64,000 nt of DNA, from contig CAIKAF010000015.1 of assembly GCA_903825395.1 (NCBI GenBank), positions 62,001 through 126,000 on the forward strand. The letters run 5' to 3'. The notes beneath the pieces are model-generated. The model was not told where the DNA came from. It worked only from the letters and a program-made list of their open reading frames with translations, and searched no databases. Positions 9,975-18,600 of the stretch are shown here, one piece after another. Each line of letters begins with the position of its first letter. Within the stretch, counting starts at the first letter, position 1. This DNA comes from an uncultured Flavobacteriales bacterium (GTDB lineage: Bacteria; Bacteroidota; Bacteroidia; CAIKAF01). Position numbers and translations under genes: made by a program.

Positions 9975-9982
9975 TATCTTTG
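9975..9982 (+). promoter_or_regulatory. -7 element (TATCTTTG) just upstream of truB
   Basis: TATCTTTG matches TAnnTTTG and ends 5 nt before the truB ATG. With the usual distance from this element to the transcription start, the mRNA would begin at or next to the A of the ATG and would be leaderless. No clear -33 TTTG is visible. Confidence 0.55.
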
Positions 9983-9987
9983 CCCCT

Positions 9988-10719
9988 ATGTTAACCGATG
10001 CATATTTCAGGGAAGGGGCCGTTTTGGTATTTGACAAGCCCTATAAAATGAGTTCGTTTGGGCTGGTCCGTTTTGTACGCGGAGTCATTACCGACCGGGG
10101 AAAGCCCAGAATTAAGGTGGGTCATGCCGGCACCCTTGATCCCCTGGCTGAAGGCGTCATGGTCATTTGCACGGGCAAAGCCACTCGGCAAGCGGCAGAT
10201 TACTCTGGTGCTGAAAAAGAATACATAGCCGAAATTACCTTGGGAGGTACCACCGCCAGTTTCGATTTAGAAACCGAAGTGATTCCCAACTCAACCTGTG
10301 AATTTCCCACTACCGAGGAAATGCAAGCCAAGGTAACTCAATTTTTAGGCGAACAATGGCAAATTCCTCCCATTTTTTCAGCCAAAAAAATAGACGGCAA
10401 ACGCGCCTATAAATCGGCTAGAAAAGGAAGAGAAGTGAAATTAATGCCCAATTCCGTTGAAATTTCTACCCTTGAAATCCTTTCCTTTGAAGCGCCAATT
10501 TTAGTGCTTAGAGTAGTTTGCAGCAAAGGGACCTACATCCGTAGCCTTGCGCACGACATCGGGCAATCCTTAGGATGTGGGGCCTATTTAAGCGGATTAA
10601 AACGAACCCGCTCCGGGGAATTCACCTTGAAAGGCGCATGGACCATGGACGATTTTAGGGCTGCGGTATCAGGCACCCGAGAGTCCATGCTCCAAATGAA
10701 CAATCTCGGTACGGAATAA
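9988..10719 (+). CDS. truB: tRNA pseudouridine-55 synthase TruB
   Basis: The 243-aa protein opens with VLVFDKPYKMSSFGLV and carries the TruB signature GHAGTLDPLAEG, in which the Asp of GTLDP is the catalytic residue. It also has KKIDGKRAYKSAR and CSKGTYIRSLAHDIG. It converts uridine 55 of the tRNA T-loop to pseudouridine. The length fits the short Bacteroidota form, which lacks a full PUA domain. Its last 51 bases overlap the convergent yraN gene. The -7 element 5 nt before the ATG suggests a leaderless message. Confidence 0.96.
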   Translation: MLTDAYFREGAVLVFDKPYKMSSFGLVRFVRGVITDRGKPRIKVGHAGTLDPLAEGVMVICTGKATRQAADYSGAEKEYIAEITLGGTTASFDLETEVIPNSTCEFPTTEEMQAKVTQFLGEQWQIPPIFSAKKIDGKRAYKSARKGREVKLMPNSVEISTLEILSFEAPILVLRVVCSKGTYIRSLAHDIGQSLGCGAYLSGLKRTRSGEFTLKGAWTMDDFRAAVSGTRESMLQMNNLGTE

Positions 10720-11040
10720 ACCCTTGGTTACAAATACCAAATCAAATCGAACATCCGCTTGGGCTGGGTTAAGTTCCAAGTAGCGTTCAGCCAGTTCAAA
10801 TAAATGTTCGATTTGTTTTTTACCCGGGGCCATATCTTCAAATGGGACTAGGCTTGATCTGGTTTTAACCTCAACAAACACCAAGGTCTCATCCTGCTGC
10901 ATAATTAAATCGATGTCTCCCCTACCCTTTGTCCAATTTTGGTGCAAGCACCTGTACCCTTTTTGTTCCAAAAATGTTTTCGCCAGGCCTTCGCCTTCTC
11001 CGCCGGTCTTTTTTCGGTTGTCTCCCCCATTTGTTTTCAT
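10669..11040 (-). CDS. YraN/UPF0102 family nuclease-like protein
   Basis: The 123-aa protein has the UPF0102 pattern: GEGLAKTFLEQKGYRCLHQNW, then GRGDIDLIMQQDETLVFVEVKTRSS, which is the D...ExK core of the PD-(D/E)xK nuclease fold. Cellular function is not established in general. The 3' end overlaps the 3' end of truB by 51 nt in convergent orientation, so the overlap is coding on both strands. Confidence 0.9.
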   Translation of the reverse strand: MKTNGGDNRKKTGGEGEGLAKTFLEQKGYRCLHQNWTKGRGDIDLIMQQDETLVFVEVKTRSSLVPFEDMAPGKKQIEHLFELAERYLELNPAQADVRFDLVFVTKGLFRTEIVHLEHGLSGA

Positions 11041-11163
11041 TCCTCAATATAGATGAAAATTCGGAGAGGTTCAAGGGGAAAAGGGCAATGGTGTTGGCAA
11101 CGATAGAGGTAGAACCGCCCTATGTGTTCGTTTTTTGATTTGAAACCCTAAAAATTCAGTTGG

Positions 11164-11502
11164 TTAATTTTTTAGGGCGGTAACAATGGCACCGGTAAGG
11201 GCAATGGCCAAGCCAATAAAGAAAATACTGAGCAAAAAAATACGCAAAGGCCGATCGGCAATCAGATAGGATTTTGAGGCTGCTTTTACCTGTGCATTGC
11301 AATCAAAAGCCCGATCAAATTCAGATTTGGGTATGCCCACCAACCATACTCCTGTTTTTTCTCGATGCTCCAAACGGGCATCCATTCCTTGGCTTAAACA
11401 GCGCTGCAGCATATCTTCCGCTTCTTCTGCACGGTGATAGACAAACATCCTTCGTTGTTTGTCGGAGGGGTCATTGCCGTAATTTAGAAAGCCAAATTTC
11501 AT
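11164..11502 (-). CDS. Unknown protein with a C-terminal membrane segment
   Basis: The 112-aa protein has a soluble N-terminal part (FVYHRAEEAEDMLQRCLSQGMDA) loosely similar in layout to DUF2007-type domains, and a C-terminal hydrophobic helix (IFLLSIFFIGLAIALTGAIV). The gene start overlaps the thioesterase stop by 4 nt, so it is likely translationally coupled as the third gene of an AKR-thioesterase-unknown operon. I cannot assign a function. Confidence 0.7.
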   Translation of the reverse strand: MKFGFLNYGNDPSDKQRRMFVYHRAEEAEDMLQRCLSQGMDARLEHREKTGVWLVGIPKSEFDRAFDCNAQVKAASKSYLIADRPLRIFLLSIFFIGLAIALTGAIVTALKN

Positions 11503-11924
11503 GGTGCGTACTTCGTTCTAAACGATGAAGGCATTGTGGCTAATTTTCGACTTGAATAATCCATAAAAGCCATTCCGGTTTGTCCGCTACCCAGCCATTC
11601 TGCGGAAACGGCATCATACAACCCATAAATAAGAGTAAAACTGCTCATTCCAAGCTCTGCAACAGCCAGTTTAATTTGAAGGGTTGAACCATAAAAGATT
11701 TCTCGGCGAAATCGCACAGCAGCATCGGACATAATCAATCCTACCCCCTCCACATCCATTTCCGACCAACCTTCTTGATTTAGCCATTGCACCCGGGCCT
11801 CGTGCATGTAGGTCAAAAAATGTTGATTTCCCACATGCCCACCGTAATTTAAATCGGTAATTCGAACGGGGATTTGGGTTTCAAAATGCCAAGAATCGGG
11901 CAGTTCAATTTTAAATCGAGACAT
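11499..11924 (-). CDS. Acyl-CoA thioesterase (4HBT hot-dog fold)
   Basis: The 141-aa protein contains the 4-hydroxybenzoyl-CoA thioesterase-like block VRITDLNYGGHVGNQHFLTYMHEAR. The Asp and the GHVGN turn are the usual active-site region of the hot-dog fold. The family hydrolyses acyl-CoA thioesters; the substrate cannot be told. It lies 3 bp downstream of the aldo/keto reductase gene and overlaps the next gene by 4 nt. Confidence 0.85.
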   Translation of the reverse strand: MSRFKIELPDSWHFETQIPVRITDLNYGGHVGNQHFLTYMHEARVQWLNQEGWSEMDVEGVGLIMSDAAVRFRREIFYGSTLQIKLAVAELGMSSFTLIYGLYDAVSAEWLGSGQTGMAFMDYSSRKLATMPSSFRTKYAP

Positions 11925-11927
11925 GGT

Positions 11928-12977
11928 TCAGAGGGATTGACGGTATAGGCCTGGCAGTGGGAATTGAGGGTGTTGAGCTCCAAATTGAAGCTGCCGGATC
12001 AGATCACCACGCAAAAAATCGTGCGGGAAACCGTAGGGAATGGCTGAGGCGGCATCAAGGGCAGATAGCACCTCGGTTGGGATGTCAAGGTGCATGGCTT
12101 GGAGTGTTTGTTCCAACTGCGAAGCGTTTCGAGCACCAACAATTGGAATAACATGCCCTGGTGCTTTTAAGGTCCAAGCCAGGGCCAGGCAAATGGGCTC
12201 GACTCCTAATTTTTCAGCTTCTTGAACCACAGTTTGAGTAAGGGCATTGGCGCGGTCGCTGCGGCGCAGGCTATTTTCGGGAACGCGTCCGCTGCCTCCT
12301 TTCAAATACTTTCCACTGAATGCTCCTCCGGCCAACGTGCCCCAGGCCAGGACCGGCACCTGATAATGTGCGGCGGCCGGAATCATATCGCGTTCCATAT
12401 CGCGGGTAAGAAGACTGTATTCCCCTTGCAGGGCAACAGGCAAGGCATAATGACGTTCGCGGGCTATGCTCATGCAGGCGGAAAACACCCAAGCCGGAAC
12501 ATCCGACAACGCAATATGCAACACCTTACCAGACTGCACCAGCATATTGAGATTGAACATCAATTCTTCGGGGTCGATTGAAAAGTCCCAGGCATGCAGA
12601 TAAAACACATCTACATAATCGGTGCCCAAGCGCTGCAAGCTGCCGTGCAGGGATTGGAGCATGTTTTTTCTATGATTTCCGCCATCGTTGGGTTTGCCCT
12701 CTCCACTGCGCAGGGAAAACTTTGTTGCCACAACCACTTCATCGCGAACGCTAAATTCACGAATCAGCGCACCGAGTATGCGTTCGCTGCTGCCTTCGGT
12801 GTAGCGGTTGGCGGTATCGAAAAAATTGCCTCCCATGGCTAAAAAGCGCTCAAAAAGAAGTTTTGATTCTTCTGCTGTAGCTCCATAGCCCCATTCCGTT
12901 CCGAAGGTCATTGTTCCTAAGCAGGCATTGGAAACCCTTAGCCCGGATTTCCCTAATAAAACTGACGATAATTCCAT
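11928..12977 (-). CDS. Aldo/keto reductase
   Basis: The 349-aa NADPH-dependent oxidoreductase has the AKR tetrad: Asp and Tyr in FFDTANRYTEGSSE, Lys in VVVATKFSLR and His in VFYLHAWD. The C-terminal cofactor region reads VIPIVGARNASQLEQTLQA. The family reduces aldehydes and ketones; overall it looks like the YajO/Gpr-like group, without a defined substrate. It is the first gene of a three-gene minus-strand operon and is divergent from the exported protein gene at 13150. Confidence 0.9.
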   Translation of the reverse strand: MELSSVLLGKSGLRVSNACLGTMTFGTEWGYGATAEESKLLFERFLAMGGNFFDTANRYTEGSSERILGALIREFSVRDEVVVATKFSLRSGEGKPNDGGNHRKNMLQSLHGSLQRLGTDYVDVFYLHAWDFSIDPEELMFNLNMLVQSGKVLHIALSDVPAWVFSACMSIARERHYALPVALQGEYSLLTRDMERDMIPAAAHYQVPVLAWGTLAGGAFSGKYLKGGSGRVPENSLRRSDRANALTQTVVQEAEKLGVEPICLALAWTLKAPGHVIPIVGARNASQLEQTLQAMHLDIPTEVLSALDAASAIPYGFPHDFLRGDLIRQLQFGAQHPQFPLPGLYRQSL

Positions 12978-13112
12978 GTGGCAAAGGTATAGAAAAGCAG
13001 GGAGAGCGTATGGAAGTTGGATTGGGAATCTGTTTCGGCACAGATACTATGGGGCTTGGATTGGGAGGCGACCCCTTGGCGCCGGGCAACAGATTAGCCG
13101 CCCAAAATTGCC

Positions 13113-13120
13113 TACCTTTG
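13113..13120 (+). promoter_or_regulatory. -7 element upstream of the 13150 gene
   Basis: TACCTTTG is a full match to TAnnTTTG. The ATG follows 29 nt later, giving a leader of roughly 22-25 nt rich in A and T. No good -33 TTTG is seen at the expected distance. Confidence 0.55.
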
Positions 13121-13149
13121 CACTTTAAGTTTAATTAAAATGTATTATT

Positions 13150-13746
13150 ATGAGAATTCATCATTTGTTTAGAGCAATCGTCTTTTTGTTGCTATTGTGT
13201 TTTGGTAGAAATGAGGTCATTGGGCAAACCGACACTGTTTTTTCGGGAAAGAAAGGGGAAGAATTGCGCTATAATGGGGCGGTAGTGGGCATTATCGATA
13301 CGGTAGTTGTGCAGGTTCACAGTGAATCTGGACTTTATTCCAGGTTGCATTACGACGTTTATTTAGAAGTTCCGGATTCAGTCCCCATGCGCAAAGTACG
13401 CGCAGCGTTGAATACCTTATTGCCCTTCAGCAGCACTTCCAGCGTTTATAAGGGCAGCTATCAGGCATTCCAATTGGGAGCCAAGGATGGGAAAATGAAT
13501 AAAGATGGGAAAATGAAGACAGCAGGCATGTATTTAAAATCAGCGGGCACAAAGCGCATTGTGGGTTTGGTGGTGGCGTTGGGCGGAACGGGAATATCGG
13601 TTGGATTGATAGCCGGTCAACAGCCCGTTCTGGGGGGAGTTTTGGGCGGCATTTCAGGCCTCATTGCTCTGATTTTAGAAATAACATCCTCGGCCGATTT
13701 AATTCGTGCGGGTCAAGAATTGGAAAAATCAACACCGAAACCCTAA
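13150..13746 (+). CDS. Exported protein of unknown function with C-terminal hydrophobic helices
   Basis: The 198-aa protein starts with a signal peptide (IVFLLLLCFGRNEVIGQ). A 110-residue, mostly beta-like domain follows (GVAVVGI-type turns, VDTVVVQVHSES), then glycine-rich hydrophobic stretches (IVGLVVALGGTGISVGLI and VLGGVLGGISGLIALIL) that look like a membrane-inserting hairpin. I do not recognise the family. It has its own -7 element at 13113 and is followed by palindromic repeat R2. Confidence 0.7.
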   Translation: MRIHHLFRAIVFLLLLCFGRNEVIGQTDTVFSGKKGEELRYNGAVVGIIDTVVVQVHSESGLYSRLHYDVYLEVPDSVPMRKVRAALNTLLPFSSTSSVYKGSYQAFQLGAKDGKMNKDGKMKTAGMYLKSAGTKRIVGLVVALGGTGISVGLIAGQQPVLGGVLGGISGLIALILEITSSADLIRAGQELEKSTPKP

Positions 13747-13825
13747 GGGATGGGGCAATATAAATCTAAATCTGGAGCTTGAAGGTGGTTGCAACGTGGG
13801 TTGTGAATCTACTCCGTTTTTCAAT

Positions 13826-13966
13826 GCGGCAGGGATTGAACCGGGTTGCCCGCAAGTGGGCCGGAGCCTGGCCCGCGTGGTGCGGAGGCGACTTTAGGAG
13901 CCACCGCAAACCCGCTGGGCCAGCCTTCCGGCCAACGCGGACAACCGGTGAAAGCCCGTCAGCCGC
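13826..13966 (-). repeat. Palindromic repeat copy R2 (141 bp)
   Basis: This is the clearest copy. From both ends inward, GCGGC pairs with GCCGC and CCGGGTTGCCCGC with GCGGACAACCGG. The copy-specific arm GGCCGGAGCCTGGCCCGC pairs with GCTGGGCCAGCCTTCCGGCC. At the tip GCGGAGGC pairs with GCCACCGC (one A-A mismatch) around the loop GACTTTAGGA. Orientation is opposite to R1 and R3. The 334-bp gap between 13746 and tpiA holds this repeat and the tpiA -7 element. Confidence 0.88.
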
Positions 13967-14052
13967 CCCCAAAATCAACCGTTTCAGAACCATTCCAAAA
14001 CCACAACAGTTGCAATTTATTGAGCATCACCCTAGCCTTTGAGGCGAAATCC

Positions 14053-14060
14053 TACCTTTG
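14053..14060 (+). promoter_or_regulatory. -7 element upstream of tpiA
   Basis: TACCTTTG matches TAnnTTTG; the tpiA ATG at 14081 follows 20 nt later. It supports the downstream ATG rather than the track start at 14039, which would lie upstream of this promoter. Confidence 0.55.
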
Positions 14061-14080
14061 CAACGCAAACCTACCCAGCT

Positions 14081-14830
14081 ATGAAACGACCATTGATTGC
14101 CGGAAACTGGAAAATGAATACCAGCCCTACGGCGGGCTTTGCCTTGTACAAAGAACTTCTTTCGGGCAAAAATGCCGGAGCATTTTCTGAGGACTTAGAA
14201 TGGCTGGTACTGCCGCCTTTCACCCATTTGGGAGCCTTTCAACAGCTGGGTGGCATTCAGGTTGGCGCGCAAAATTGCAGCCAGCATTCGCAGGGCGCCT
14301 TTACAGGAGAAATTAGTGTAGACATGCTGAGCGATTTGGGTTGCCGCTATATTTTGGTGGGCCACAGTGAGCGCCGGCAGTATTTTAAAGAAGGAGCCCC
14401 AGAGCTGATCGGAAAAGTTAGCCAAATCATGATTGCAAAATGCATTCCTATATTCTGCGTTGGAGAAACCTTAGAAGAACGAGAGCAAGGCATAACCGAA
14501 GAGGTGTTGGAGCGTCAGATTCGGGAGGTTTTTGACCAATTTTCCTACATTTCAGTCGATGTAGTACTGGCATATGAGCCTGTATGGGCAATTGGAACCG
14601 GAAAAACAGCCACCGTGGAACAGGCTCAGGAGGCCCATGCCTTTTTGCGCCAGCTTTGGAGCAAATTTGTGGGCGAAAATCGAGCAAAAAACACCCGTAT
14701 ATTGTATGGAGGAAGCATGAAACCAGACAATGCCGGCGCCTTACTCAGCATGCCCGATATTGATGGCGGATTGATTGGTGGTGCTGCCTTGAATGCCAAT
14801 GCCTTTTTATCGATTGCCGCTGAATTTTAA
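14081..14830 (+). CDS. tpiA: Triosephosphate isomerase
   Basis: The track begins at 14039, but the family N-terminus is MKRPLIAGNWKMN, which starts at 14081 and gives the usual 249 aa. Active-site features are Lys of GNWKMN, His of ILVGHSERRQYF and Glu of AYEPVWAIGTGKTA, and the phosphate-gripping loop is GGLIGGAAL. It interconverts dihydroxyacetone phosphate and glyceraldehyde 3-phosphate in glycolysis. prmA follows after 2 bp, then the 1495-aa gene and plsY, forming a probable operon from the -7 element at 14053. Confidence 0.97.
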   Translation: MKRPLIAGNWKMNTSPTAGFALYKELLSGKNAGAFSEDLEWLVLPPFTHLGAFQQLGGIQVGAQNCSQHSQGAFTGEISVDMLSDLGCRYILVGHSERRQYFKEGAPELIGKVSQIMIAKCIPIFCVGETLEEREQGITEEVLERQIREVFDQFSYISVDVVLAYEPVWAIGTGKTATVEQAQEAHAFLRQLWSKFVGENRAKNTRILYGGSMKPDNAGALLSMPDIDGGLIGGAALNANAFLSIAAEF

Positions 14831-14832
14831 GC

Positions 14833-15663
14833 ATGAAAGAATTTGAAACCCTGCGCTATCGTGTTCAATTGGCCGAGCTGAATGAAGTCGTTGTTGCCTT
14901 TCTAGCTGAAGTTGGATTTGACGGATTTTTGGAAGAGAATGAAGGCTGGATGACAGCGTCTAGATTGGTGGGTGGAGAGCAATATAGACCATTGCAAGAG
15001 TGCATAGACGCGTTGCCTTGTGCCTTGGAGTGGAGCAGCGAACGGGTAGCCGAACAAAACTGGAATTTAGCCTGGGAACAGCAATTTCCCATGGTAGAAA
15101 TTGGAGAGCACATCCGCATTCGTGCTCCCTTTCATCCTATTGGTACAGATGCACGGGAAGAATTTGCAATAGAGCCGGATATGGCCTTTGGTACGGGGCA
15201 TCATCCCACAACCTATCTAATGGCAGAGGCTTTACGGGAACGGAGTACCGGGAAAACCTGCCTTGATTTTGGAACTGGGACCGGAATTTTAGCCATGGTC
15301 ATGTTGCGGTTTGGGGCCAACAACGTAGTGGGAATTGACAACGACGAGCGGGCCATACGGAGTGCCAAGCGTCATATTCTTCAAGAAAGCAATTCCGAGG
15401 AACGGGCACAGGTGTACTGCAGTTCCGAACTGCCGGAAGGTCCATTTGACTTAATTGCTGCCAACATTCATTTGAATATAATCGTAGAAAAACTACCTGA
15501 AATGCACCGGATTTTAAGTTCGGGAGGCTGGGTATTGGCTTCAGGAATTCTTGAGAATCAGGTAAAAACTGTAGAGGATGCAGCACATAAAAGCGGCTTT
15601 TTATGTACCTTCAAACAAATAAAAGAAGGCTGGGCCTGCTTGGGCTTTAAAAAAATGGATTAG
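14833..15663 (+). CDS. prmA: Ribosomal protein L11 methyltransferase
   Basis: The 276-aa protein has an N-terminal substrate-recognition part and a C-terminal Rossmann methyltransferase with the SAM motif LDFGTGTGILAMVML, the acidic ribose-binding turn VVGIDNDERAI and the motif DLIAANIHLNII (NxH variant of the NPP-type motif IV). The preceding block MAFGTGHHPTT is diagnostic for PrmA. It trimethylates ribosomal protein L11. The start is 2 bp after tpiA. Confidence 0.95.
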   Translation: MKEFETLRYRVQLAELNEVVVAFLAEVGFDGFLEENEGWMTASRLVGGEQYRPLQECIDALPCALEWSSERVAEQNWNLAWEQQFPMVEIGEHIRIRAPFHPIGTDAREEFAIEPDMAFGTGHHPTTYLMAEALRERSTGKTCLDFGTGTGILAMVMLRFGANNVVGIDNDERAIRSAKRHILQESNSEERAQVYCSSELPEGPFDLIAANIHLNIIVEKLPEMHRILSSGGWVLASGILENQVKTVEDAAHKSGFLCTFKQIKEGWACLGFKKMD

Positions 15664-15666
15664 CGT

Positions 15667-18600
15667 ATGAGACGTTCATGGTTATGGCTGGGTGTGGTTT
15701 GGTTGTGGAGCGGGGTAGTTTTGGGGCAGGTTTTGCCGGACAGCAGACCCGATTTCCTAAAATTTTATTTGGATTTAATGGACGATGGAGCCACGGGGAA
15801 AGAATGGAAGTCGGCCTTTAAAGAGAAAGAAGATTTTTTTGCTTCGGCCAGCTTTGCTGCCATCGAAGACAGCTTGAAAGAAACCACCAAATCATTGATG
15901 CGAAAGAAAATGAGGGCAACCCATTATCAGGCTTTGATGAAATCGGTGTTGGCCATATCGGAATGGAAGGGAGAATTAACTCCCTACTTCAGTTATCTGG
16001 ATTTGGTTAAAAAAACAAGTCAAAAAGCCTCACCTACTTCACTTCAAGAATTGTTGGATTTTGGAGAAGGATTTTTTAGTCTGGGCTATTTGTACACCTC
16101 ATCGGGGCATGCATGGAAGGCAGAAGGAGACTATCGATTTATTTGGGAGCAAGGAAAACCCAAAATGGAATGCAGCCGTTGTTTGCTCAGCCTGGAATCG
16201 ACTTTTGATTCAAGCCGAGTAGAGGGTACCACCTTATTTTATGAACCATTGGAGCAGACCATTCAACTGCAGGGGGGCCGGGTGTATTTTACCCGAAACG
16301 ACATCCCTGCAGACATGGCCTACATCACCTTAAACAAAGCCAGCATCAATGCCAAACGAAATTCGTATTCGGCCGATAGTGTCTGGATGGTTCAAAAGGA
16401 ATTTTTTAATGAGCCATTATTGGGGAAAATGGAGGAGAAATTAACGGCCACTGGAGAGAATAGAGATTCCAGGTATCCGAAATTTGATTCGTATGAAGCC
16501 CGGTTTGCCTTAGAAGATATACTTCCTGGGGTAGATTACCAAGGGGGATTTTCCTATTATGGGAACCGCTTTATTGCCAAGTCCATTACCGATGAGTATT
16601 CCCGATTGACCTTTAAGCGTGAGGGGAAACCATTTATGGTGTTTAGAAGTAAAACCTTTTCCATTAGCAAAGAGAAAATTTCAGGCAATAACGCTTCAGT
16701 TACCATGATTTTGGAGACCGATTCCATTTTTCATCCGGGCATCCAATTCAAGTACTTAACGGAAAGTAAGGAAGTTTCGTTGTTGCGGTTGGGTGATGGT
16801 ACCGCTCGAACTCCATTTTTCAATTCCTATCACAAGCTAGACATGTACTTTGAAGCCCTGTATTGGAAAACCAATGAAGACTACCTTCGGATTGCTATGG
16901 CTAAAGGCAGTGCGGATAGTAGAGCCTTGTTCAAATCGGCCTCCTACTTTAGTACAGCCGAATCGGATGCCATTCGGGGTTTAGCTGAGACGCATCCTGT
17001 AATACCAATTTTCAACCTATTAAAATCCAAAGAATTCCCCGCCTCCTTTACTGCCGCTGAATTGGCCAAATTCATGCGCATGAATATTGATCAAGTGGAA
17101 AACATGTTGATTCAGATGAGCATTTCGGGCATTGTTTCCTATCAAACGGAAACCCAAACGGTGTACATCAACGAGCGGTTTTTCAACTTTTATTTTGCGC
17201 GTACCGGTCAAAAAGACTACGATGTAATTGCCTTTGAATCCATCATCAGCAAAGACAATGCCCGGTTGTCCTTATTGGATTTTCGATTGGATTTATTTGG
17301 AGTAAGTCGATTTGCGGTATCCGATAGCCAAAGCGTATTTATTTATCCGGCAGACCAGCAGGTACAGGTGAAAAAAAACCGGGATTTAAGCTTTAGTGGA
17401 ACCATTGAAGCCGGAAAATTTGGAATATATGGAAAGACCTTTGAGTTTTCTTACGATCATTTTAAAATAAGCCTAAACAATGTTGATTCGGTAAAAATTG
17501 CGGTTCAAAGTTTTGAATCGGCCGGAACTGGGCGAAACGATATGCGCTTTGTAAAAACCGTCATTGAACGGCTCAAAGGAGAGTTAATCATTGACGAGCC
17601 AGGAAATAAATCAGGTGCAAAAGGTTTGCCGGAATACCCCCGATTAATTAGCAGCAGTGATTCCTACACCTTTTACGACCGCCCCCAAATAGAAAAAGGG
17701 GTGTACAACAGGAACGATGTGTTTTTTAAAATATCCCCCTTCACCTTAGATAGCTTAGATAACTTTAGAACCGAACAGATCAAATTGAAAGGGAACTTCC
17801 ATAGCGGCATATTTCCTATTCTGGATGAGAAACTGAGCATTCAACCGGATTACTCCCTAGGATTTCAGCGGTTTTTAAAGCCTGAAGGTTTGCCCGCCTA
17901 TGGAGGTAAAGGTCAATTCTACGACACCTTGCAATTGTCGCACAAGGGCATTCGGGGTGCTGGAAAATTGAAGTATCTGACCTCAAACATTTGGAGCCAT
18001 GACTTTGTGTTTTATCCGGATTCGGCCAACACCATGGCCTATAAATTTGGAATAGATAAAAGCAAGGGACCCATTGAAACTCCAGATGTAAAAGCGCTGG
18101 ATGTGTATGTACACTGGGAACCCAAAAAAGATGTTTTGGAAGTTTCCAACTCAGATAAACCCCTGGAAATGTATGAAGGAGAAAGTGCAATGTCGGGGCA
18201 ACTGACATTGACTCCCAAAGGCCTTACCGGAGATGGCAAAATGGATTTTGGAACGGCAGAAATGGAATCTTCCATATTCAATTACAAATCCAACGACTTT
18301 AAAACCGATACGACCTCATTTGCGCTTAAGGACGAAGCCAGCAGCAGCGGAGATACCGCCAACGTAGGCCTTAGAACCGATAACGTGCGGGCCGATGTCA
18401 CATTTGAAGGCCGAAAAGGAATCTTGAAATCCAACAGCGCAGAAAGCCATGTTGAATTTCCGGTGAATAATTTCAAGGCCTATATGGAAGAATTAGAGTG
18501 GTTTATGGATCGCAATGAGGTGGACATGAACTCATCAAAAGTGGATGATTTGGGATTAAAAGGGGCCTTGTTCGTTTCCACATCGCCCGGAATGGACTCC

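Noticed and set aside
13826-13966. Repeat R2 as an integron attC site
   Set aside because: Length and palindromy would fit, but no RYYYAAC/GTTRRRY core pair is visible at the ends, and there is no integrase or cassette array.
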